From contig CM075772.1 in NCBI GenBank assembly GCA_037974665.1, forward strand, positions 35,937,052-36,001,051: 64,000 bases of DNA. Reading direction: 5' to 3'. The stretch comes from Ehretia macrophylla (lineage: Eukaryota; Streptophyta; Magnoliopsida; Boraginales; Ehretiaceae). Under the pieces are notes generated by a model. The model was not told the DNA's origin. It did not search any database and saw only the letters and a program-made list of their open reading frames with translations. The position numbers and the translations under genes are program-made. How positions within the stretch are numbered: position 1 is the stretch's first letter; each line of letters opens with the position of its first letter. Positions 11,373 to 22,815 of the stretch are shown here, in pieces.

Positions 11373-13644
11373 TGGAAACTCTTCAAGCACGATCTATCAC
11401 ATAACCACGAACTTTCCAGCTAGCATGGTATTTCCTGAAATGTGGTGGTGAGGAGTGAGTATACACAACATGTATACTTAGTGAGGGCGAAACAGATATC
11501 GAGGTGGAGAGAAAGAAGATCGTGCAATGCAAATAAGACAGTTAAGCAATATAACCGACAAGTAAAGCATCCAATATAAACAAGAATAAAATAAACAATT
11601 AAAGAAAGCATTAACACAACCCATCAAAGTTATACCACACTTTGAAGGCTGTGGTTCACTCATACCTGCAATGTACCATTTCACGATCAATACATCAATC
11701 TCAAGCTTGATGTTGACAACGATGACAATAAGCGCGCAACCACCTTATAACATCCACTGGGTGTACTCCGAATGTACCCCGACACATCTATGACCCAAAT
11801 CTCCCAGGGCGGCACCCCTAGCGAAAATGGGAATAGGACACGGAGCTAGAGCAAACCAACCCTGGCAGGCCGAGACTGCCCAAAGAGGCCCATCACTCAC
11901 GCGCCTGACACTTATGCAATGCAATACGAGATACAAGCAATAGACGAGCAATAACACGAAAGTGCAGATTAGTGGCGTTAAACGAGATACCAAACATTTA
12001 CAATCAATAATAGCAATCAATTAACTTTTCAAGCATGATTATCATTAATATCAACAATAACATCAATCAAACAAGTAATAGCAGTTCAAACACGAAAACG
12101 ACAAATATCACTATTCAATCTCTAACTTCTAAAGGCAATTACGAGCAAACGAGCTATGGGATTAAGAACCGATTTCACTACCTTCACTTAGGCACTACAA
12201 GGCACGTTTCTATGGCATGAAACCTCACTTTCCCAACCGAAGCCCGAAAGTCCACCTACTGCGTTTGAACTACAACTATGCTAACCGGTCGCTCAATCAA
12301 CGCCACAATAGCGCCAAAAGTGCTTCCATGCCCTCAATAGCAAAACCCCCAACTCAATTCGAGTATGGTCAACTCTTGGTCAAACGGCCCCTTTACATTT
12401 CTTTGTCTAATTTCCAATTTTAACAAAGGCCGGTTCATTTTTATGGCACATTTTATCTTTCTATCACTAATGGCACCTATCCAAATCAAGAAATCGCAAT
12501 TCGGATCAAAACCCGAAAATCTAGGGTTTTACTATTCAAAAATACTATTTATTGTTCTCATCCAATTTCAATTTGCGTTTCTAGCCGTAAAAATTGCTAA
12601 ATAATTAACAAGCAATGTTCAGGAAGTTATTTCAAGCAATAACAGGCATTATAACACGATAAATATCAAGTCTGAAAATTTGAAACAAAAATCAAATTCA
12701 AATAAAAATGCACAAAAACGTGAAAACCCTCACAGAGATTGAAGATGAAGGCTTGCAAGGACCCGAGCCACGATCCTCGAGCAATTCCACACGAGATTGT
12801 GCAAGAAAAATGCAAAACAATTTTTTTCCTTTTTCCCTTGAGTTTCGGCCATGGGGCGGGACATGGGGGGGGGGGAATTTGTGGATTTGTTTTGATGAGA
12901 ATTTTGGCTTATTTTGTATTTATAATGTGATAAGGGTAATTTGGTAAAAAGGCAAAGTCAAATTCAAGTTAAAAATGGTCAAATAAGCTTATTTAATTAG
13001 CATTTAGTCTAATTCAAGTTAAAATAATGCAATTTAATGCAAATCAACTAAAAAATAATTAAATAAAACTAGAAATACTATTCATAAAATCCGAGAAATA
13101 TTTCTCTAACTCTCATTTTTTTATGCGTTCGATCAAACGGTGATCACTATTAGAATGATAAACAATTTCTTAAAAATATAATTTTTGAAAAGTAATTTAG
13201 TTTAAAATTCCCTCCTGCTCAGAGTTACTTTTCTCATTTAATTAAAAACCGAGTAATTAAATGCAAGAAAATAAAACCGATTATTAAAATAATCAAAATA
13301 ATCAATATTCATTTAAAAATAAATAATTTAACTATTTCTAGAATATTTTAAAGAATTATGAAATTAATGCTAAGATATGAATGAAAAAGTTAATATAAGC
13401 ACGTAATCAAATGCAATTAAATACCAACATTTAATATGACACTTAATTAAATACAAGAAAATAAATCCAATTACTATCAATAATAAAAATAGGTAATAAT
13501 CTTTTAAATTAATCAATACAAAAATTATTTGAATACTTTTAAAAGAAATATCAAAATAGTGCGTAATAGATGATTTAACTAATTAAACACTTAATTAAAT
13601 GCAGTCAAATGCTATTAAATGCATGTCGGGTTCGGGGTATCACA
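11373..13644 (-). repeat. Element A right LTR (5' LTR), second piece
   Basis: It continues the LTR broken at 4,591: ACTCTTCAAGCACG follows, matching the undisturbed B LTR at 25,387. It ends TCGGGTTCGGGGTATCACA at 13,644. It contains a G-run of more than ten at about 12,865 in the sequence corresponding to 1,850. No reading frame in it is supported. Confidence 0.8.
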
Positions 13645-15268
13645 AAAATTGCGTATTTGAATTAGGGAAGATCGTGAATAGTAAAAATGAATAGTAAAAC
13701 CCTAGATTTTCAAATTTTTTTATCTGAATTGCGTTTTCTTGATTTGATTAGGTGCCATTATTGTTAGAAAGATAAAATGTGCGATAAAAATGGACCGGCC
13801 TTGGTTAAAATTGGAAATTAGACAAGGAAACGTAAAGGAGCCGTTTGACCAAGTGTTGACCGTGCTCAAATTGAGTTGGGGGTTTTGCTATTGAGGGCAT
13901 GGAAGCACTTTTGTCGCTGTTGTGGAGTTGATTGAGTGACCGGTTAGCATAGCTGTAATTCAAACGCGGTAGGTGGACTTTCGGGCTTCGGTTGGGAAAG
14001 TGAGGTTTCGTGCCATAGAAACGTGCCTTGTAGTGCCAGGATGAGGGTAGTGAAATCTGTTTCCTAATCCCGTAGCTCGTTTGCTCGTAATTTCCCTTGG
14101 AAGTTAGAGATTGAATAGTGATATTTGTCGCTTTCGTGTTTGAACTGCTACTACTTGTTTAATTGATGTTATTGTGGATATTAATGATAATCATGCTTGA
14201 AATGTCAATTGATTACTACTATTGATTTTAAGAGCTTGATATATTGATTATTGCAACTAATCTGCACTTTGGTGCTATTGCTCGTTTAGTGCTTGTATCT
14301 CGTATTGCATTGCATTGTGTCAGGTGCGTGAATGATGGGCCTCTCTGGGCAGTCTCGGGATGCTAGGGTTGGTTTGCTCTAGCTCCGTGTCCTATTCCCA
14401 CTCTCGGTAGGGATGCCGCCCTGGGTGATTTGGGTCGTAGACATGTCGGGGTACATCCGGAGTACACCTAGTAGAAGTTATAAAGTGGTTGCACGCTTAT
14501 TATCATCATTGTCAACATCAAGCTCGAGATTGATGTATTGCTCGTGAAATGGTACATTGCTCGTATGAGTGAACCATATCCTTCAAAGTGTTGTATAGCT
14601 TTGAATGGTTGTGTTAATGCTTTTATTAATTGTTTATTGTATTTTTGTTTATATTGATTGCTTTACTTGTTGATTATATTGCTTAACTGTCTTATTTGCA
14701 TTGCACGATCTTCTTTCTCTCTACCTTGATAACTGTTCCGCCCTCACTAAGTATATGTGGTTTGTATACTCACTCATCACCGCCACATTTCAAGAAATAC
14801 CGTGTTAGCTAAAAAGTTCGTGGTTACTTGAAAGTTCGTGCTTGAAGAGTTGTCTTGCATGTTATGTGGCTTGAGTTGTCAAAGGTGCAAAGATTTTACT
14901 TTCATGAGATGTATATAATCAATGAGTAAAGAAAAGTCATTTAAGTTTTATGTATAGGTTAGTAAGTTCTGGATTCAATGCATGTTTGTATTGTCTAAAG
15001 GAAATAGTTAGAACAGTCTGGGTACTTGGAAATGTATATATACTTGTTGTGTTTAATTGTTGAGAACCGAGGCTTGGATGGCCTTGTGGAATTGTGAATG
15101 ATTGGACACGGTACTGGTCCACTTATATGCTGTCGCAGGTTTGCATTTTGCCTAGAAATAGGGGAGACTCCGTATGTTTTCCCTAAATCTTATGCCCGGG
15201 TTTGGAATTAGGTTGCGGTTAGATTGATTAATAGAACTTCCGGTCTCGAGAGGGATCGGAGTGTTACA
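13645..15268 (+). repeat. LTR F: right part of a plus-oriented A/B/D-family LTR, target of element A
   Basis: It aligns with the right 1.6 kb of solo LTR G (from about 35,640 to 37,328) and ends GAGAGGGATCGGAGTGTTACA. Element A inserted at its left edge, so its first part lies beyond the window start. It contains a decayed stem-loop near 14,748-14,772. Whether F is a solo LTR or part of a longer element cannot be seen. Confidence 0.75.
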
Positions 15269-16400
15269 TGATGGTTTAAATCTTTTCAAATGCTACGAAA
15301 AAAAACTCACATGCATGCACCTATATGACTGTATTTACTCTTGAAGTCCATGTGCATGTGTTTATATGAGCATATCTACCCATGCGTGCCTTGAAACTTG
15401 ATAGAAATCTTGAAATATGAAGTTATGTTTCTGGCGGCCTTTCTCTCTGTTAGAACGAAATACGTTTGACCTCGGAAACGATGTTAAAACTGCATGAAAC
15501 TTGGTGAGTCACTAGATTTTTCTGTTTTAAACAAATCTGGCAGATATAGGGTAAGGCTAATTTTGACGTTACGACCCCCAAAAAATGGCTAAAATCGTAA
15601 TGTGTCTAAATCTTGATAGTTTTGTGCAGTCTCACGGTAATGGTCATAACTCCTAAGTCTGAACTTGAAATGCTGCAAGGTTTGTTCCTAGATTTGAAGA
15701 AGTTGTTAAGCTTCGATGTGATATTTGATTCACCAGCAACATCGGGCTTGTCGGTGCTCTTGTGACTATCATGGTCCAATTCCCTTTCTCGCTTGGCGGC
15801 TAGACTTCCTCGGAGAGTTGGGTCGTAGGATTTTGGTATATAATCCAGAGCACACCCATTTAGGAGTGATGAGAAGATGATTGATGCCGGCTACAACCAT
15901 GGTTATTGGAAATGATCTTGAGAGTAAATGCTCACCGATTGATGTTGAGAGCAAATCTCACCGTATCCTTGAAATGATTGGTAAATGCATCTATTGTTCA
16001 ATTTGATTCTTATACTATGCTTACATTCTTATTTGTTTTAAATGACATGTTTTCAAAGGAGTTTTCACAAGTTAACCGGAAAAGGATTTCAAAAACCTTG
16101 TCACTTGTTCCCCCCTCGCTGATTTCATAAGGACTTACCCTCTTTTGTCATTACAGGTGAAGCAAATTTGGAACAGATGCCCGAAAAGAATGTGTTAGTT
16201 GATGAAACTTTGGAATGACTATGTGCAATACGTGCTTTTTCGTGACATGGATGTCGTTAGGGATGTTGTGTTATTTGAAGACTGTTTATTTTGTTGTTGT
16301 AAATGACCCCTATTGTAATTTGAGGTCTGATTTTGGTTTGTACTACCTATAACTGGACGAACTCTTTTATTTCGGTCGTTTGTTTTTCATCGTTATGGTT
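15269..16400 (+). repeat. Old, diverged LTR remnant, plus orientation
   Basis: It retains marks of the other LTRs in the same order: TCCCTTTCTCGCTTGG and GGGTCGTAG at about 15,780-15,835, an 'AGGAGTGATGAGAAGATG' stretch, the words CCTCGCTGAT at 16,117, then a pyrimidine-rich stretch and ATTACAGG at 16,150-16,157. Otherwise it does not match E, C or A/B/D. The right limit is uncertain: sequence from about 16,400 looks organelle-like. No LTR terminus or PBS was found. Confidence 0.5.
16153..16218 (+). CDS. Short acidic frame after CAGG in the LTR remnant
   Basis: In the same position as the microprotein frame of family C, this reads TGEANLEQMPEK, then VLVDETLE and a TGA stop. It has no in-frame ATG at its start, so it would have to be an exon or part of a longer frame. 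Its relation to the others rests on position, the preceding ACAGG, the Thr-Gly start and the acidic character, not on sequence identity. Weak as a gene call. Confidence 0.2.
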   Translation, partial: TGEANLEQMPEKNVLVDETLE

Positions 16401-19400
16401 AGTAGCTATCATTAGGTGCTTTAAACCAATAGGGGAAGAATCAACTAAATTAGTCCTACTTATACTCAATCAAGGTGCTCATTTGTAAGCTAAATGACAA
16501 TATGTACTTGCCTAAATAGAAATTTGACAAATAAATGGGATGTAGTTGTCATGATAGGTTTGTTAATTCATAAGGAACCTCTTGGCTAATTCTCCTCCGG
16601 GCCCTCGTTTCAATTGTTTTCCAAGAATATTGAGCTGGGTATGTAAGCCTTGTATTTGGGAGGAACTTAAAAAAAAGAAGGGCTTTCGGTTTTTGCACCC
16701 CGTTTTGGTCTTGTAGCTATTTAAAAATCAAAATCTAAGAATCTCTTTTTTAGAAGAAAGAAACTATATATGTCCAATCTCTAGTGGTGATTGGACCAAC
16801 CACGATGTATGTCGTCTGACCCAACCTTAGACTCTTTGTTCCTAACCTATTTGACTCTCTGGTTGTAGTTATTTAGGTGGTATTTCGAGATTGAGAAGAT
16901 CAAATTTCTCCCGGGAACACACGAAACAAAGATATGAACTGGGTAAATAGAAATGGAAAAGAGATGTTTCCAATTCATCAAAATTAGAAGCTTTTTCTAC
17001 ATCCATATGATGTACTAAAATAGATCGGTATTGACCATATAATAAAAGCAGATCTTGGTCCGTAGAGTCCCCAGAAGGTAAGAACTCCAACATGTCCGAT
17101 GATTCTTTGGCCAAATACGATATACAAGTGGGACCTGCACTATGAGCAAGCTATGCCAAAAACCGCTTCATTTTTCCGTTTTTGAAACAACTTGGGCAAA
17201 ATAGGGTTCTACCGGGAAACCATGGATTTTTGAGTTTTCGCCATTGGTTACTGGTTGAGCCACTACAATGGAATGAGATAAGAATCTCTGGAGATCTTTC
17301 CTCTCCACTTACTCGTAACAGGCTTTTCTTCTATAGAAGACTTCTTCCGAATGGGATAATTGTTTGACACTGCGCTCCTCGATCTTCAAAGAAAATTGAC
17401 TCCTCCTTCTCCTTTAGGATAGGATCGTCGTTGGTCCTTCTTTCACTAATAATATTACCATTTTCTAGTAGCTATTGCTTGCCCTTGATTTTCACTCTCA
17501 AAGGGTTTCTCTCTTCTATAAAGCAAAGCAAAGCGCATAGGGCCGAAGTGAAGAAAGCTCAATAAACACAGACGAACACAATGCAGGGCATAGGATAAAT
17601 GAAACCACTAATCATTTCATAAAGAATATATGCTTGACCTTTCTCGATGCTTTTTTTTTTGGGTAACTCACCAACCAAGTCAGCAGTGATTGATGACAGA
17701 ATGGTACGAACAAATCAAAATCATTGGATTTGGTAGTTCTCCATTGAATTCTATCTTTACCCCTTTGCATATGTTCTTAAATGGGTATGCACCTCTAAAT
17801 GGGCGGGAGGGGATGGGGGGAAGGGAATGTGCCTTTCTCAATTTTTTGTCAAGGGAGGTGAGACCCTATGCATAGTGGTAAAGGCGTAAGACATCCAACT
17901 CAAATGAGGGGAGCAAGGTTGACTCCGGTCATTCCTCCTAAAAGAAGTGAGCAACATCTTATAAGATGTATGTCCTGGCCACTTGTAAGTGCTCGCTTGA
18001 ATAGGTAGATCGGGGAAACTGCATAGGATCTCCCACGGCATGCGTGAATGTGGTAGCTTGGAAAGGTCATTGCCTATGAGTTTGGGTGGGTTCCACTTGC
18101 CATCTCCCTGATGGAATGGATAGCTCCTGCAAGGCTGGCTTTACTCCCAGCATTGAAAAGAGGCAGCCTTATGTCAATGCCCGGAGATCATTCTCTAAAA
18201 GAAGCTTCACGGCCACGGTCATTCTTTAAAGAAAGATGGACCTTCTCTAGTCACTGGCACCATCTTTCTTCGATCGACCGAAGCAAGAGCCACAAGAGCC
18301 TCAGGCGAAGCTAGCTCATCCTGTGAGCGCAAGAAGGCCTTTTTAGTAATTCCTACCACTGACCGAACGTCCGATAGAAAGTTAAGTGCATATTGCCATT
18401 GATGGATCCACACAAAAATTGCTTAAATCTAGTATAGTGGGGCTTATTCCAATGTGGAATCGGGTGAAGCACAACTTTGTACCAGAAAAGAGGATCTTTA
18501 TTCCTCAGTAGCTATGGAAGGAAGGCACACTCATAGCTTTCTTCCCTTCAAAAAAGCCAAGAAGCCTTCTCTATACGAGATAGAATGGAACAAGGTACGG
18601 AAAGAGGCAAGCTCAACATGCAATCAATAAACAAGCACTAGAACGAAAAGCAGAAGCGGGTTGCCTAAACTAAAAGAGGTGAAGAAGTTACGACTATGAA
18701 GAAGATTATTGATTCGCCAGAACATTAGAGATTCGAATAGCGGGACTTTTCCAAACCTTTTGAGAATCAATCTATCACATGCTTAGAGACAGAAATATCC
18801 AAGACTAGCCCAAGAAAAGTCAAAAGACTGAGAAGAATACCAAACTGGAGTCAAAATAAAGAGCTTTGATCCATAGCATGACGTAGGCCTGAGGGATAAC
18901 CTAATCTCGAGACAAAGAAGAGACTCCGAAAATGAACATCGGCTTATCAGACATCAGACAAAGGGGACTTCCTCTTTTCTTTAACCACAATAGGGTTCAA
19001 CTTTCCTTTCCTGTTAACCGTTAAGTCTCATTCCCTTGAATTTCCTTCCTCCCTTCATTCAAGCTTCATCTCTTTCTTTCATCGGCAAACAGGTGGGATG
19101 CATTGACACGACTCCACCTATTGAATAGAGAGAGGGCCTCTTACTAACGAGCGATTTAGGATTTATATCTCCATGTTGATTTGAATATATCAAAAAATGC
19201 AAAGGCTAATCCCATAGAATCTTCGGGTTCTTCTCTAATTATGAGTTTGTCGCGCCTGCCCTGTCCTAGTAATGGATGTGGATGAAACGTCACTTTGATT
19301 CCCTTTCATTTTAGGTTGAATCAAAAGTAAGGTAGCATATAGCTAAGCGATCAATCCAATGCTCCGGATTGAGAGGGAGGTGATGCGAAGAAAGCATGGG

Positions 19401-22245
19401 TGCAGCGGTCCCACTACAGCCAAGGAACCGACCTCTGGGGAGGGAGAACCGTTGTCGAGAGTATTGGTTTAAGGGGGATAGCCAACCTGCCTGAAGGGCT
19501 TAAAGGAATTGAATTGTAGGAAGGTCTAGCAGGTCAGGTAGTCCAGGAAGTCTTCTAACTACTTGATGGCTTGTAGATGGTACAACCGCCTCTCTCTTAA
19601 TCTCGTCTATAAGAGCAGGTTCCTCCCCGCTATGCCACTGTATAGGCATAGTCACTCGAGTGAAATTGAGTGTTGAGTGGCCGCTCCTGCTTGCTATTAA
19701 GAAGTTTCACTCCTTTCCTGTTAAATGGAGTAGTTGGTGAAGGTATAATCACTGAGAGACTTCCCCTCTTTTTGTCATTATACAACCTAGGACAAACCCT
19801 CTCTTTTTCATTCCCGTTTGATTCTACGTATGCCTGTTCCCCTGATTCAGTAGTTTTCTTCAGGTTGGGTCGGCTACTCCTTGATCTGGGCATACAATAG
19901 GGCTTGGGGTTTAGAAGTTGGTGATGGAGTTCGCCTAGGTGAATATCCTGACTTCTCATTTTTTGTTGTCTTTGACTTCGGAGCTGGTGCATATGTGACC
20001 AGGCTACTCATTTCCATTTCCTCAACTATTTGGTAATCGGCTCATCTTGGTTGAGTTGCTTAGAAAGCTCCCTCCTCTCGTCGGCCAAGCTACTTCTCCT
20101 TCATTAGTATTTTACTTTCCTCTTTTGGTTGATAAAATAGAGGTTGACGGGGCGAAGGTTAGAAATCAGTAATTGACTTCGATACAGCTACAAATAGCAA
20201 CAGATGTTTTTCCAAAGAATAACTCTATTGCGTACTAAGACTAAGTTGAGTTTGAGACGAGGAATTCAATATACTGGGATCGCCAATTCCTTCTTTTCAG
20301 TAGGCTATCTGAAAGAGCTTGTTCTTTGGGGTTTCATAAAGTGAAGTTCTTTTCCACATCCTGACTCTTCCCATCACCCTATAGCTAACTTTTGCCTCAT
20401 CTTCTTTCTTCTGGGTTAGGAAAGATGAGAGTAGGTCTTCCCTCTCCTCTCGCCGATGGTTTGAGAATTGCGTTGGCATGATGCTAATCTACTAATATTC
20501 GAGTGCTTGAGTTTCACTCATATTATGACTTTGGCCAAGTAGTTGGATCATCGATAGTTGCTGTCGGATTTCCCGATGTTTTAGCAGCTAAACTGACTGC
20601 CCGATCCGATATAGTAGCATTGGCTGTCTTAGATACGGACTTCCCCATTCTCATGCCCCTATTAGATTAGAGAGTTTCTATGTTCCGTAATTTGTAAATG
20701 AAGATGAAGTAGCTTACACACCTATATTTGCTGTTGGAAGAGTGGGTTTACTCGTTCCTTATCTAGTCAATTGGGCTATCGATCTTGAGCCGATCGGTAA
20801 GGGAAAGTTTCTTGTAGCCCCCCTTTCTTCTATCTTCCCTAACCGAGGCATGAGCCTGAACGGACTGACTGGCATCTGAAAATCTTGTCTGCAAGGTTTT
20901 AACTACTCTAGTAGTAGTTGTTTTTTCCTACACTGGCTTCAGTCAATATATTGCATTGCGCACTCCTTCCCCGGGGATCAAAATATTCTTAAGAAGGGTT
21001 TCGTCTAAAACTCCGAGTGCTTCCCAAGGAGATCAGGTTAGGGTTGGTGTGGCCATCTACTGTTATACCCAAATCAATTCCATTAATTAATGGCGTAGAC
21101 AGATCAGGGTCGAAATCCTCAATGGGGCTTGTCCTCCTAATCACTACAAGACGGCTAGTGCCAGATCTGAGTCCGGGTAGGAACAACTAGAAAAAAGGCT
21201 GATTGAAGAATCTATAGTGGCTCTTACATCTGACTTTGAGAGCTCAACTGGCTTTTTTTTGTTGTTTGATGGGCGTATCGAATGTTAAAAGCATTTAGCT
21301 AAGGTTTTCCTCCCGTATCCAATAGATGGGCTTGTTTTCGTGCCTAACAGCTCATCTTACTACTCGATGAGATCCGGCTCGAACTCAAGAATGGGGTGAG
21401 TCCCTTTGATTTGACGTTGCTGACCTCGATGCGGCTGTGCTGTTTGCTCTCCCTCTCAGCTGTCATGTCCCTTCCCGCTAGTGCTATTCTGCCTTCCTTT
21501 TCCTCAGAGACCATTCTTTACTTGAACCCGGCCTAAAAGAGAAGATTAGCCCCTACCTTCTCTAAAAGCTTCTCTGATTCCGTTGACATTAATGAAAGTG
21601 TAGTAGGGCAATAAGCAGTTGAACTAATGGCCTTGAACGAATCGGCCTGAACTGAAAAGGAATAGTTGGATTTCCAGCCATAGTCATGTCTTTCTTCAGC
21701 TGCTCTCACTATTGGTACGACGGCTTGAAGCTACCCTTTCTTCTTTATTGAAGTCAGTACAGAAGGACCTTGAATGCACTTTGTTTTCTCATATCGGTCG
21801 GTGTAAAGGTTCAGCCTGGTAGACCTCATAGATAAAGAGAATAGGATCTCGACCTAAGAAAGAAAATGCTATAAGCTCCGGAACCTCTCGATCAAGTAGC
21901 TTCTACTTTTTCTATTCAAGACGGGGAGAAATCATCAATTCAATTAGATGCTAGTTGTTTCCTGAAACTAGCTGGCAGAATTGGGCTAGATAGGGCGTGC
22001 GAAGGGCGAAAGGGATGGCTTCTATCTGTTCAAACTCCCTATCATCGTATGTAAGATAAAGAGAGACATGTCCGATATTGCTTGTCCTTTGCTTACCTTC
22101 TCTTAGTGCGCTTTGATGGCTTTGCTGCTTGCTTTCTAATAGCAGCAGCTGCAACAACTCCATATCTATCTAGTCTCGGGGGATGCATCTCATTGAATGT
22201 TTTCAACATCTATCTCTGAAGCAGGACTTCCCTTTCCACTAAGCA
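16401..22245. other. Mitochondrial-like intergenic DNA (probable NUMT), left part
   Basis: This 5.8 kb differs sharply from its neighbours: GC near balance, many AAAGAAAG / CTTTCTTTC runs, dense short frames on both strands and no retrotransposon motif. That texture is typical of angiosperm mitochondrial intergenic DNA. I could not recognise any mitochondrial gene, tRNA or rRNA in it. It continues after element E at 42,014. The origin is inferred from texture only; a search against plant mitochondrial genomes would settle it. Confidence 0.5.
16869..17114 (-). CDS. Unrecognised 81-codon ORF in mitochondrial-like DNA
   Basis: The frame starts MAKESSDMLEFLPSGDSTDQ and contains a Leu-rich run, LVHHMDVEKASNFDELETS, and then CFVCSREKFDLLNLEIPPK before the stop. 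Its composition looks more like real protein than the neighbouring frames: mixed charged and hydrophobic residues and little low complexity. No domain is recognised. It may be a fragment of an organellar or captured gene, or a chance frame. It has no neighbouring gene to suggest a role. Confidence 0.25.
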   Translation of the reverse strand: MAKESSDMLEFLPSGDSTDQDLLLLYGQYRSILVHHMDVEKASNFDELETSLFHFYLPSSYLCFVCSREKFDLLNLEIPPK

Positions 22246-22250
22246 ATTCT
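22246..22250. repeat. Left target-site duplication of element E (ATTCT)
   Basis: ATTCT precedes the LTR start TGTTACGCCCC. The same five bases follow the right LTR end at 42,014-42,018. Confidence 0.85.
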
Positions 22251-22705
22251 TGTTACGCCCCGACCCAACCCCGCAAGAGGCCAAGCCCGGACCCGACACA
22301 CGGACGGAGTCTCCTCTGTACCGTGGACGATCCGAAAACCCTACATTCAACATAACACTTGCGAAAACCACAATAATTATTTGAATCAAGTCAACTTTCT
22401 TTTAGAAAACATACATCTTCTCATTAACCAACTTTGCAAACCAAAAACGACATGCATACTACACAAGTATTCGTGCCACTAAGCAATTAAACCATTAGCA
22501 TGCAGTTGTTACTAGTCACGTAGGTATATCTTTACAACTTCACATTCTTTCAACTTTACAACATAAGACCATAGAGGCCTCAAAATAGAAACTACATACA
22601 AGGCTACAAGCCTCAAAATGAAGAGTCAACCAAGCAGTATTCACATCAAACATGGCCCGCACAAAAGACTGGCAACCAACCACCAGCTAAGCAAAGAAAG
22701 TGCTA

Positions 22706-22773
22706 TCAAGGAAACACCTCCACCTGCTCCTCCTCCTCAACTACCTCAATAGGATCAGCTTCAACTACTCCTG
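22706..22773 (-). CDS. Short acidic frame after CAG in the E LTR
   Basis: On the minus strand, after TTTTACAG, the frame reads TGVVEADPIEVVEEEE, then QVEVFP and TGA. The right LTR (40,174-40,241) keeps the same frame with one Glu-to-Lys change, although its CAG has become CAA. There is no nearby in-frame ATG; the frame is open further upstream through the stem-loop. The start TGVVEAD resembles TGVAEPD in family C. It may be a short exon or the tail of a leader ORF. Confidence 0.3.
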
Positions 22774-22795
22774 TAAAATATAGTATAGAAAAGAA

Positions 22796-22815
22796 TGAGC
22801 AAAAACTATTGCTCA
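22796..22815 (-). promoter_or_regulatory. Conserved LTR stem-loop (E family)
   Basis: TGAGCAA and TTGCTCA form a perfect 7-bp stem around 6 nt. It sits about 25 nt upstream of the CAG at 22,771-22,773 in minus-strand sense, the same arrangement as in families A/B/D and C but with different arm sequences. CCCTCGCTGAG borders it. Confidence 0.45.

Larger units (their letters stand above)
827..13644 (-). mobile_element. Element A: non-autonomous LTR retrotransposon (LARD-like), interrupted by element D
   Basis: The element is read on the minus strand. Its 3' LTR is on the left (827-2,631, cut by the family-C insertion), with a PPT at 2,632-2,648, an interior of about 1.5 kb and a PBS at 4,160-4,171. 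Its 5' LTR starts at 4,174 and resumes at 11,373 after element D. LTR ends are TGTAACACCCC and GGGGTATCACA. The interior has no gag, protease, RT or integrase motifs on either strand, so the element must have moved with proteins made elsewhere. It lies inside an LTR of the same family in the opposite orientation (F). Its right flank is AAAAT; the left flank is off-window, so the target duplication cannot be checked. Confidence 0.8.

Noticed and set aside
16401..22245. tRNA or known mitochondrial genes in the mitochondrial-like block
   Set aside because: I looked for cloverleaf-like arms and familiar gene motifs in 16.4-22.2 kb and 42.0-46.4 kb and found none I could support by eye.
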